A DNA stretch of 64,000 nucleotides from positions 62,001 through 126,000 of the forward strand of contig NZ_KB905169.1 in NCBI RefSeq assembly GCF_000378625.1, written 5' to 3'. Below are positions 23,816-31,126 of this stretch, in pieces. The notes beneath the pieces are model-generated. The model worked only from the letters and a program-made list of their open reading frames with translations. It ran no database searches and was not told the DNA's origin. Within the stretch, counting starts at the first letter, position 1. Each line of letters begins with the position of its first letter. The position numbers were made by a program, and so were the translations under genes. This stretch comes from Colwellia piezophila ATCC BAA-637 (GTDB taxonomy: Bacteria > Pseudomonadota > Gammaproteobacteria > Enterobacterales > Alteromonadaceae).

Positions 23816-25369
23816 CTAGTATCTGCCTGCAACAATTTCTTTAGTGCGCGCTTTAAGCTGCTTAACTAAATCAGGATTTTGCTTGGCAATATTCTTGTTT
23901 TCACCCGGATCTGTTGATAAATCGTAAAGTTGATCGAAACTTTGATAACCACCACGAATTCCCTTAGATTTTATAAAATTCGGCTTGTTCTTACTTTTAG
24001 CAATAAATTTATAATTATTATGGCGTAATGCAACATTACCTAAAGACTCTTCAAGTAAATCAACTCGGCCTTGGTCCGTTTCACCTAACCAAACAGATAA
24101 CTGTTCAAGACTATCAACCGCTTCATTCTCGCTAACTTCAACACCAATCAACTTAGCAAGTGACTTATAAATATCCATTTGAGAAACAAGGGCATCATTG
24201 ACTTGAGGTTTAATAGTACCAGGCCAATAAGCAATAGTGGGTACACGAGTACCGGCTTCTAAACGACTGTATTTTCCACCACTAAATGGACCACCGGGTT
24301 TATGCTCACCCAGTAATTCAACAGCACTATCGAAATAACCATCAAATAATACTGGGCCATTATCACTAGTGAAGATAATCAGAGTATTTTCAGCTAAACC
24401 AAGCTTTTCAATTTCTTTAATTATACGTCCGGTCATCCAATCCATTTGGGCGATAGCTTGTCCACGAACGCCCATAGTGCTTTTATCTTTAAATCTATCG
24501 TTAGGCAATCTAGGTACATGAATATCGTGGTAAGACTTAAATAAGAAAAATGGCTTGTTTTGGTTTTCTCTTATAAAATCAATTGCTTTATCAGAAAACA
24601 CTTGAGCAAAATCTTCATCAACCCAATGAGCTGCTTTACCACCTGACATATGACCAATACGGCTAACACCGTTGACTATGGTTTCATTGTGTTGTTTGTC
24701 TGCAACAACGCGTAATAATTCTGGGTTTTCATAACCCGTTGGCATATTGCCAATTTTACCTTTGTAACTGACGGTGATAGGGTCGTTTTTATCTAAGTTA
24801 ACAATGTTGTGGTTTTCAACATAAACCGTTGGCACACGATCGCCGGTGGCTGGTAATAAAAAACTGTAATCAAAACCTATTTCTAAAGGGCCTGGTTTAA
24901 TATCGGCATTCCAGTCTACATTGCCATTACCTAACCCTAAATGCCATTTACCGACAACACCTGTGGTGTAGCCGGCTTTTTTAAACATAGACGCAAGTGT
25001 CGGTTTACCTGGTTGTATTAACGCGGGTGCATCACCCTTCAAAATTTTGGCATTATTTCTAAAACCGTGCTCTCCGGTTAATAGCGAATAACGCGAAGGC
25101 GTACACGTTGCTGCGGAAGAATGTCCATCGGTAAAACGAATACCATTATTGGCAATACGGTCTATTTCAGGGGTTTCAACACCTGTTGCACCATAACTAC
25201 CTAGGTCACCATAACCAAGATCATCAATATAAAAAATAACGACATTAGGTGTCGTAGAACGATTAACCTCACCGATTTGACTTTCATTTTCTGTAACAGA
25301 CGATTGACCACAAGCAGAAAGTGCGGAGACTAACGCTATGGAAGTTACTAGTTTTTTTGTTTTAATCAT
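23816..25369 (-). CDS. S1-family sulfatase, lipoprotein
   Basis: 517 residues with a lipobox LSAC (Cys20). The motifs are FYIDDLGYGDLGSYG, C-T-P-S-R with Cys89, VGKWHLGLGNG, YHDIHVPRLP and TSDNGPVLFDGY. It is a close paralogue of the sulfatase at 14487-16034, which suggests duplication within the locus followed by some specialisation. Its start overlaps the stop of the upstream sulfatase by 4 bases (ATGA), a sign of translational coupling. Membrane anchoring places it on the periplasmic face or the surface. Confidence 0.95.
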   Translation of the reverse strand: MIKTKKLVTSIALVSALSACGQSSVTENESQIGEVNRSTTPNVVIFYIDDLGYGDLGSYGATGVETPEIDRIANNGIRFTDGHSSAATCTPSRYSLLTGEHGFRNNAKILKGDAPALIQPGKPTLASMFKKAGYTTGVVGKWHLGLGNGNVDWNADIKPGPLEIGFDYSFLLPATGDRVPTVYVENHNIVNLDKNDPITVSYKGKIGNMPTGYENPELLRVVADKQHNETIVNGVSRIGHMSGGKAAHWVDEDFAQVFSDKAIDFIRENQNKPFFLFKSYHDIHVPRLPNDRFKDKSTMGVRGQAIAQMDWMTGRIIKEIEKLGLAENTLIIFTSDNGPVLFDGYFDSAVELLGEHKPGGPFSGGKYSRLEAGTRVPTIAYWPGTIKPQVNDALVSQMDIYKSLAKLIGVEVSENEAVDSLEQLSVWLGETDQGRVDLLEESLGNVALRHNNYKFIAKSKNKPNFIKSKGIRGGYQSFDQLYDLSTDPGENKNIAKQNPDLVKQLKARTKEIVAGRY

Positions 25370-26814
25370 TTATCTACACCTTTTGATTTATTCTTTTTTT
25401 TGGCTTTCTTGTTGCTATTTGGCCTATTCTTTTTCCAACTACCAAGATAAGGAAATGCTTGATCTTGTAATTCAGATTCCCATTGCTGGTAAGCCTTCTG
25501 CATGACGGCGTCTTTCTCTGCATGTTTTTCTACAATGTTGTTATTTTCTTGGTGATCATCATCAAGGTTAAACAACATAGTTTCTTGTTTAACTTGTACT
25601 AATTTATCTGCCCCACTACGTACCGCATGAGACTTAGCTTTTACATGACGCCAGAATAAAATATCATGCGGACTGCCAGTTTTTTCATTGGTGATATATG
25701 GAATTAAATCAACACCATCAAGTGGTTTGTTTTTACTGATATCCACATTCGCTTGACTTACGATCGTTGCCAAAATATCCAATGAACTAACAGGTTGGTG
25801 ATAATCTACACCTGCAGGTATTTTTTTAGGCCAACGAGCAGCAAAAGGAACACGAACACCGCCTTCAAACAGGTTGTTTTTATAGCCTCTTAAGTCACCA
25901 TTATCAGAGGCGTTGTTTCTTGCGCCGCCATTATCTGATAAGAAAACCACAAGCGTGTTATCGTCAATCCCTTGTTCTTTCAAGGTCGCTAATATTTGAC
26001 CAACGCCATCATCTACTGCGGTTATCATCGCTGCATAGGTTCTACGTTTACCTTTAGGAATGTGTTTATTACGATCTAAGTATTCTTTACTTGCCTGTAA
26101 TGGTGTATGTGGGGCGTTATAAGCGACATATAAGAAGAAAGGTTTATCACTTTCTCTTTTGATAAACTCGACCGCTTCATGTGATAACTCATCGGTTAAG
26201 TATTCGTCGGTATCAACGCGTTGTTCATTGCGTAATAAACGCGTGCGGTACCAATCATATTTATATTTAACATCATCTAAACTGTTTAGCGTTAAATCTT
26301 TGGCAAAATATTGATGTCCACCAGATAAGAAGCCATAAAAATAATCAAAACCACGTTTATTTGGACGCAATTCAGGATGTGTTCCCATATGCCATTTACC
26401 AATAATGCCACTGGTATATCCGGCGGGTTTTAATACTTCAGCAATATTTTTTTCAGAGGTGGGTATACCATTTTGTTTGACCGTTGGATCCATGGTTGGA
26501 TTAGAAGTAAAACCAAATCTATCTTGATATCTACCCGTTAAAAGCCCTGCTCGGCTTGGACCACAAACAGGATACGAGACATAACCATTGGTAAATCGAG
26601 TACCTTCGCTGGCAATTCGATCGATATTTGGCGTTTTTATATCGGTACTGCCATTAAAGCCGACATCTTTATAGCCTTGATCATCGGTTAGGATAATAAT
26701 CAAATTTGGCTTTTGTTCAGATTTATTATTGGCCTCACTAAGAGCGGTAGCTTTGGTATTTGTGCTAGTTATAATCAGCAAAGAGAGAGCGATTTTTAAT
26801 AGTGGAGATTGCAT
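25366..26814 (-). CDS. S1-family sulfatase, first gene of the long minus-strand operon
   Basis: 482 residues with a signal peptide ending near TNTKATA. The active-site text is ILTDDQGYKDVGFNG, C-G-P-S-R (Cys84), IGKWHMGTHPEL, YNAPHTPLQASKEYLDRNKHIPKG and LSDNGGARNN. It is paralogous to the plus-strand sulfatase at 49502-50974; most of these segments are shared nearly word for word. The C-terminus is rich in Lys and Asn. A palindrome-like site with an AACGTT core lies about 70 bases upstream, so this is probably the promoter-proximal gene of a run that continues to at least 16.2 kb. Confidence 0.95.
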   Translation of the reverse strand: MQSPLLKIALSLLIITSTNTKATALSEANNKSEQKPNLIIILTDDQGYKDVGFNGSTDIKTPNIDRIASEGTRFTNGYVSYPVCGPSRAGLLTGRYQDRFGFTSNPTMDPTVKQNGIPTSEKNIAEVLKPAGYTSGIIGKWHMGTHPELRPNKRGFDYFYGFLSGGHQYFAKDLTLNSLDDVKYKYDWYRTRLLRNEQRVDTDEYLTDELSHEAVEFIKRESDKPFFLYVAYNAPHTPLQASKEYLDRNKHIPKGKRRTYAAMITAVDDGVGQILATLKEQGIDDNTLVVFLSDNGGARNNASDNGDLRGYKNNLFEGGVRVPFAARWPKKIPAGVDYHQPVSSLDILATIVSQANVDISKNKPLDGVDLIPYITNEKTGSPHDILFWRHVKAKSHAVRSGADKLVQVKQETMLFNLDDDHQENNNIVEKHAEKDAVMQKAYQQWESELQDQAFPYLGSWKKNRPNSNKKAKKKNKSKGVDK

Positions 26815-26883
26815 TATCTAAAATTCTAAATATATATCGTATTAACATACTAATATTTTTCATCGACCAAAACAACAAATAAA

Positions 26884-26898
26884 TGAAAACGTTCTCCC
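26884..26898. promoter_or_regulatory. Candidate LacI-type operator upstream of the sulfatase operon
   Basis: GAAAACGTTCTC at 26885-26896 is an imperfect palindrome around a central CpG, flanked by CCCTTTT. It lies about 70 bases upstream of the sulfatase start and resembles the better sites at 33699 and 37393. Alone it would be weak evidence. Confidence 0.4.
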
Positions 26899-27198
26899 TT
26901 TTATTGTAGGCCATAAATAAACCTAAACAGACAGATAAAAAAGATAAGAAGATAAAGGTTAGCTGTTGATAATAAACCACAAAGACTAGATCAAAGAGAA
27001 TATGTTTACGAGCTAAGGTAGCTGTGAAAAAAAGGGAAATATAGAAATCACCCTGTGTTTTCATACTCGACAGGCTTTGTTTCGCCAGATAATTTATTGT
27101 GTTTATTGAAATGAGTTATATTATTTTCTGATTGGGCTTGTAGCAACAAATCGTTTATGAATAGTCGCCTATTCATCTACATTGTATAGCTGAGACCT

Positions 27199-27219
27199 GG
27201 GTAATGGGTAATGGGTAAT
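27199..27219. repeat. Heptamer tandem repeat
   Basis: Three exact GGGTAAT units, followed by GGGGGAT. It lies in the 978-base gap between two sulfatase genes. Confidence 0.8.
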
Positions 27220-27303
27220 GGGGGATATTAAGCAAGTGCCGCTTATCCAGAGCCCCAGTTATCTATCTAGCTTTGGATAAAATTACTGATAACACCATTA
27301 CCC

Positions 27304-27342
27304 AAATGAAAATAATTAAATGAAAATAATTAAATGAAAAAC
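27304..27342. repeat. 14-base tandem repeat
   Basis: AAATGAAAATAATT occurs twice in a row (27304-27317 and 27318-27331), and a third partial unit AAATGAAAA follows. It is in the same repeat-rich gap as the heptamer and hexamer tracts. Confidence 0.8.
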
Positions 27343-27453
27343 TATTAATTAATTTGTTAAGTATTGAGTGAAGGAAAGGATTAACAGAGTAGCTATAACC
27401 CAAGGAACTGCTAACTCACGTTCATTTTGTATTCTAACATCCTTGTTTAATTG

Positions 27454-27477
27454 ATTTTTATTTTTATTTTTATTTTT
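27454..27477. repeat. ATTTTT hexamer tract, four units
   Basis: Four exact ATTTTT units followed by ATTTA. The same hexamer forms a three-unit tract at 16056, upstream of another sulfatase. Confidence 0.8.
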
Positions 27478-27618
27478 ATTTAACATATATTCCTACCAAT
27501 TAAAATAGTTAGTAGGCAAACGTTACCCTACTAGATGAGGACTTACAAGCCCAAACTAAAAGAAATTAATTTATCACTGTAAAAGTGGCTATTAACAAGC
27601 TCATAAGCTCATAATCTG

Positions 27619-27789
27619 CTAGATTTCGTCACCAATATTTTTTTCGGTCGCTTCACCACAGATCACCTTACCGGCATTCATATCCATATAATCCGAGATA
27701 TTTCGGTAGGTTTCAAAGGTTGAAAAAATGTTAATCACAGGAGCTATCGCTGAGTCGACAACAGCGCCACGACCAGATAAAGCGTTTAA
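27619..27789 (-). pseudogene. Unidentified gene remnant, 56 codons
   Basis: Directly after the sulfatase stop at 27793, an open frame without a start runs for 56 codons to a TAG at 27619. Its translation looks protein-like: SGRGAVVDSAIAPVI, FETYRNISDYMDMN and AGKVICGEATEKNIGDEI. It has balanced composition and no low-complexity sequence. It could be the C-terminal end of an enzyme disrupted when the polysaccharide genes arrived. I do not recognise the family. Confidence 0.35.
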
Positions 27790-27792
27790 CTA

Positions 27793-29241
27793 TCACTTGT
27801 TCCCCCTCCTTGATTGCTCAAGTTGCTGTCTCATGTCTTGTAATAATTTATCACTTGCCCATTGAATTAAATTTTTTCTTTCTAAGGGATCTTTTTCACT
27901 GTGATACAACTCTTCAGCGATTACTTGCTTATTTTTTATGTTCTCCCAGCGGGTATATCGGTATTGATTTGTTCTAATGGTATATGCCATATTTTTTATT
28001 GGTTTATTACTAGGCCAAGGCCGAGCGGTTTGTGATAGCGCTGCTCTTTTGTGTCTATAATTAGGTTCATTAAATATCTGATTAAAACTACGACCATCAA
28101 TATTCAATGGCACCGGTAAATTAGCGAGCTCAGCGAGTGTTGGATAAATATCGATGTATTCTGTTATTGCACTGGTGGTAAATGGCTTTTGACCCGGAAT
28201 ACGAAAAATTAACGGCACGCGAGTATCTAGCTCTCTCACGGTTGCTTTAGTCCAATGACTATTTTCCCCTAAGTGATAGCCATGATCAGACCAGAAAACA
28301 ATAATGGTGTTATCGTAAAGCCCATTATCTTTAAGTGCGTTAATTATCCGTCCAACGTTATCATCAACATAGCTAGTGGCGGCATAATAGCCATGGCGCA
28401 GTTTTTGTGCTGTTTCTTTGGTGAATTGTCCTTTTTTAGGTAAATCAGTAAGGCTTCTTATTTCCTTGAAATTAAACCAATTCAAATCAGAAATGTTACT
28501 AGGTCTACTTTCTAAGCCTAGTGCTTGCATATCTTCACGCTGATAAAGATCCCAGTATTTTTTCGGTGCGTTATAAGGTGCATGAGGTTTCATAAACCCG
28601 ACAGCTAGAAAGAAAGGGCTTTTACTGTTTTTTAATCTTTTAATCGTTTGAACAGCATCAACCGTAATGTGGTCATCAACATACTTGTTGCCAATATATT
28701 CTGCGGATTCAGTAGCAACACCTTTTTTAGCTCCCTTTTTGATACTCGATTCAAGTACATAATCATCAAAGTGTGGCTCTTGCGCTAAACGAGCAGGCAC
28801 AGACCAAGATTTAGCATCTCGGATATTGGCATAATTATGATAAATCTTACCTATAGACTCAGTATGGTAGCCATTATTTTTGAAATGTTGCGGTAAAGTC
28901 ACCACATCAGGGGCTGTTTTTCTAAAATGTGTATTGAGCCGCCAAACTTTTATTGAATCTGGGTACATACCCGTTAGCATAGATGCACGAGAAGCATTAC
29001 AACTAGCAAATTGCACATAAGCCTTAGTGAAGTTAACACCTTCTGCAGCAAGCGTATCGATATTTGGCGTAACCGCTTTATTTTCACCATAAATACCGAT
29101 ATTCATCCTTAGATCATCAGCGCCAATAAACAATATATTGAACTTTTTTTGCCCTACCTCCTCTTCAATAGCCCCCCTTGTTTCAGCAAAGAATAAAAAC
29201 AATAACAAGCTGGGCACCAACCAAAGTAAGCTTTTCTTCAT
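27793..29241 (-). CDS. S1-family sulfatase with a C-x-A-x-R formylglycine site
   Basis: 482 residues with a hydrophobic signal at about 3-18. The overall form is iduronate-2-sulfatase-like: LFIGADDLRMNIGIYG, then YQREDMQALGLESRPSN-type text, and WSDHGYHLGENSHWTK. The formylglycine site is C-N-A-S-R (Cys81), with Ala in place of the usual Pro. The general sulfatase signature allows Pro or Ala there, so activity is expected. SIGKIYHNY replaces GKWHLG, as in related members. It begins 3 bases after the stop of the Sel1-repeat gene, so the two form a small operon. It is clearly related to the 20810-22324 enzyme but not a recent duplicate. Confidence 0.93.
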   Translation of the reverse strand: MKKSLLWLVPSLLLFLFFAETRGAIEEEVGQKKFNILFIGADDLRMNIGIYGENKAVTPNIDTLAAEGVNFTKAYVQFASCNASRASMLTGMYPDSIKVWRLNTHFRKTAPDVVTLPQHFKNNGYHTESIGKIYHNYANIRDAKSWSVPARLAQEPHFDDYVLESSIKKGAKKGVATESAEYIGNKYVDDHITVDAVQTIKRLKNSKSPFFLAVGFMKPHAPYNAPKKYWDLYQREDMQALGLESRPSNISDLNWFNFKEIRSLTDLPKKGQFTKETAQKLRHGYYAATSYVDDNVGRIINALKDNGLYDNTIIVFWSDHGYHLGENSHWTKATVRELDTRVPLIFRIPGQKPFTTSAITEYIDIYPTLAELANLPVPLNIDGRSFNQIFNEPNYRHKRAALSQTARPWPSNKPIKNMAYTIRTNQYRYTRWENIKNKQVIAEELYHSEKDPLERKNLIQWASDKLLQDMRQQLEQSRRGNK

Positions 29242-29244
29242 CGG

Positions 29245-30741
29245 TTAAAGCTCCTGAATAGTCACATTGCCACCCGAAGTCCATGTTTTCAATTGTGCTT
29301 GCCATGCCGTCACGTCCCAATTTAAGCCGCTCCCTGATTTAATCGCTGAGCGAATATACTTTACTGCTGTCGCAAGCTCTCTATTTTTCTTTTTAGCATG
29401 AGCTATTGCTTGTAAGTATTGGTACTCAGGGTTTTCACTTTGTTGCTCAGCAATTTCAGACAAATACCGCATGGCGCCTTCCACATCTTGTAAATCGTCA
29501 TCGTTGGTCAGTAACTTAACCTCGGCTGATTTAAGTTTCGCAGTAATATGGTCTTGCTTTGCCGCTTGTTCTAACCAAAACAATGCCTTTTTTTCATCGC
29601 TAATCGTCCACGGACTATCAAGAAGTAAACTAGCTACACGATATTGTGCTTGGCTAAGCTCTCCTTTTGCCGCTTCAAAAAGCCAATAAATAGCTTGTTC
29701 AATATTCTTTTGCTCTCGATATAATTTCAAACCATATTCATACTTTGCCAACATAAAGCCATTTTCTGCTGCGTTTTTAAGTAATTTTTCAACTTCATCA
29801 TCTTCTTGTTTTAACCAGGGGAAATTCATCAAAGTCATACCATAACCGTATTGATCTTTCGCGGTATTACTAGCACTTAACGTTGCAGCTAAACGCTTAA
29901 TACTTTTGTAAAAAGAGCTATAGTTTCTTCTCATTCGTAGTTTGTTATAGCTAGCAATACCCAGATAGCTTCGATTAATAAAAGCAACCTGTTGTTCATT
30001 AAAGGTCGGCTTTGGTAAGTTATTTAAAGACAAGCCATAGTTTGCCGATTCAACAATGCCACTGGTTTTAACATGAATAATATTTCTAATAGAGCCGTCT
30101 GGAGCTATATCGTAATCCGCTATCAAAAAATAGGCCGTGGCATTAGAGAATTCGTCCGGTCCAGTTAGTGTATCCTGCTCCACAAACCCTTCCTCATTAG
30201 GCATATTCGATGACATCGTCATGAACATGGAAAGGGAATCTTCAATGCCCGAATCTGAATAAATTTCAACATCGCTAATATCGTCAAACTCGTCGAATGT
30301 TACTCTTTTAGTTAAGTTGTTTTTATTTACCAAAGGTTGGTACTTTCGATACAGAATTTCTTTTCTAAACGCCGCTTGTGACGTTTTAATTAGCGCTGCA
30401 ACTTGCTGTGTACTCTCATCAAGTTGAACATTGGCAATTAATTTATCAACAATAGCTTGAGAGTTATCATAGTTATGTTCAGCTGCCATCGAAAACCAAA
30501 TCAATGCTTTAAAGCTATCAGAGGTTGTGCCTAAGCCTTTATAATACATCATACCTAGCTGGTAAAAAGCTTTAGGGTTTTTAGTATCTGCTGCTGATAA
30601 GTACTCATCGATTGCTGATGGGTACTGGTGATTGAGGAAATATTTATCTGCTTGGTCGGTATTGTTTGCAAACACTAAACAAGGACAAATAAACAACAAA
30701 AATAATACCATAATACATATGCGGTTTTTTATGGTTTCCAT
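29245..30741 (-). CDS. Sel1/TPR-repeat protein with a possible TonB C-terminal-like segment
   Basis: 498 residues from the ATG at 30741 with AGGA 7 bases upstream; a TTG two codons earlier is less likely. The signal peptide ends near CLVFAN. Residues about 35-105 contain Sel1/TPR-type helical repeats (KAFYQLGMMYYKGLGTTSDSFKALIWFSMAAEHNY). Residues about 290-480 contain four or five more (AKYEYGLKLYREQKNIEQAIYWLFEAAKG). Between them (about 180-250) lies YFLIADYDIAPDGSIRNIIHVKTSG, which resembles the beta-strand text of a TonB C-terminal domain; this is tentative. Sel1 proteins are usually scaffolds. It is the first gene of a pair with a sulfatase. A role in energising uptake or assembling the sulfatase is speculation. 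Confidence 0.75.
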   Translation of the reverse strand: METIKNRICIMVLFLLFICPCLVFANNTDQADKYFLNHQYPSAIDEYLSAADTKNPKAFYQLGMMYYKGLGTTSDSFKALIWFSMAAEHNYDNSQAIVDKLIANVQLDESTQQVAALIKTSQAAFRKEILYRKYQPLVNKNNLTKRVTFDEFDDISDVEIYSDSGIEDSLSMFMTMSSNMPNEEGFVEQDTLTGPDEFSNATAYFLIADYDIAPDGSIRNIIHVKTSGIVESANYGLSLNNLPKPTFNEQQVAFINRSYLGIASYNKLRMRRNYSSFYKSIKRLAATLSASNTAKDQYGYGMTLMNFPWLKQEDDEVEKLLKNAAENGFMLAKYEYGLKLYREQKNIEQAIYWLFEAAKGELSQAQYRVASLLLDSPWTISDEKKALFWLEQAAKQDHITAKLKSAEVKLLTNDDDLQDVEGAMRYLSEIAEQQSENPEYQYLQAIAHAKKKNRELATAVKYIRSAIKSGSGLNWDVTAWQAQLKTWTSGGNVTIQEL

Positions 30742-30856
30742 GGACAAATCCTATAATTATTTGAAAGAACTCTCTTGTTGCTAATAAATTTTTGAGTATG
30801 TTTTATATTTTTTTATACATGTTCAACTACTAGCTGTTTTCTAGCCGTTGTTTGTT

Positions 30857-31015
30857 ATACCAGTTTGATTAAGTTTGTGATCTTGTTGTGCTGTGGAAAA
30901 ATACATCAGGGCAAGGCGCTCGATTGAGTAATATCTGGCTATTGGGATTGAGAGCAACGCTGACATGGAGTATTTTAACCCGCACAAGTTAGTAATAATT
31001 TAATCAAATTGGTAT
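30857..31015. mobile_element. 159-bp MITE-like element, copy 1
   Basis: The ends are ATACCAGTTTGATTAA (30857-30872) and TTAATCAAATTGGTAT (31000-31015), inverted repeats of 16 bases with one mismatch. The interior (AAGTTTGTGATCTTGTTG, CTGGCTATTGGGATTGAGAG) is repeated in a second element of exactly the same length at 37570-37728. There is no coding capacity. It behaves like a non-autonomous miniature transposable element. Confidence 0.85.
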
Positions 31016-31042
31016 TAATGATGTTTTACCGAAAGAGCTTAT

Positions 31043-31077
31043 AAAAAAAGGCTTCTCATCCTTGAGAAGCCTTTTCA
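31043..31077 (-). terminator. Intrinsic terminator of the surface-protein gene
   Basis: The stem GGCTTCTC / GAGAAGCC (31050-31057 and 31064-31071) has a 6-base loop. Read on the minus strand it is followed by seven T residues, 50 bases downstream of the gene's stop. It is one of the cleanest terminators in the window. Confidence 0.9.
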
Positions 31078-31126
31078 GGGGAGTTCACCGTTAATGCTAG
31101 TTACTACTGCTAGCAATTAACGTTAC

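Noticed and set aside
26765-27064. 99-codon minus-strand frame upstream of the sulfatase operon
   Set aside because: It overlaps the sulfatase start and the operator-like site; its composition (Phe/Ile/Tyr-rich) is that of translated AT-rich leader DNA.
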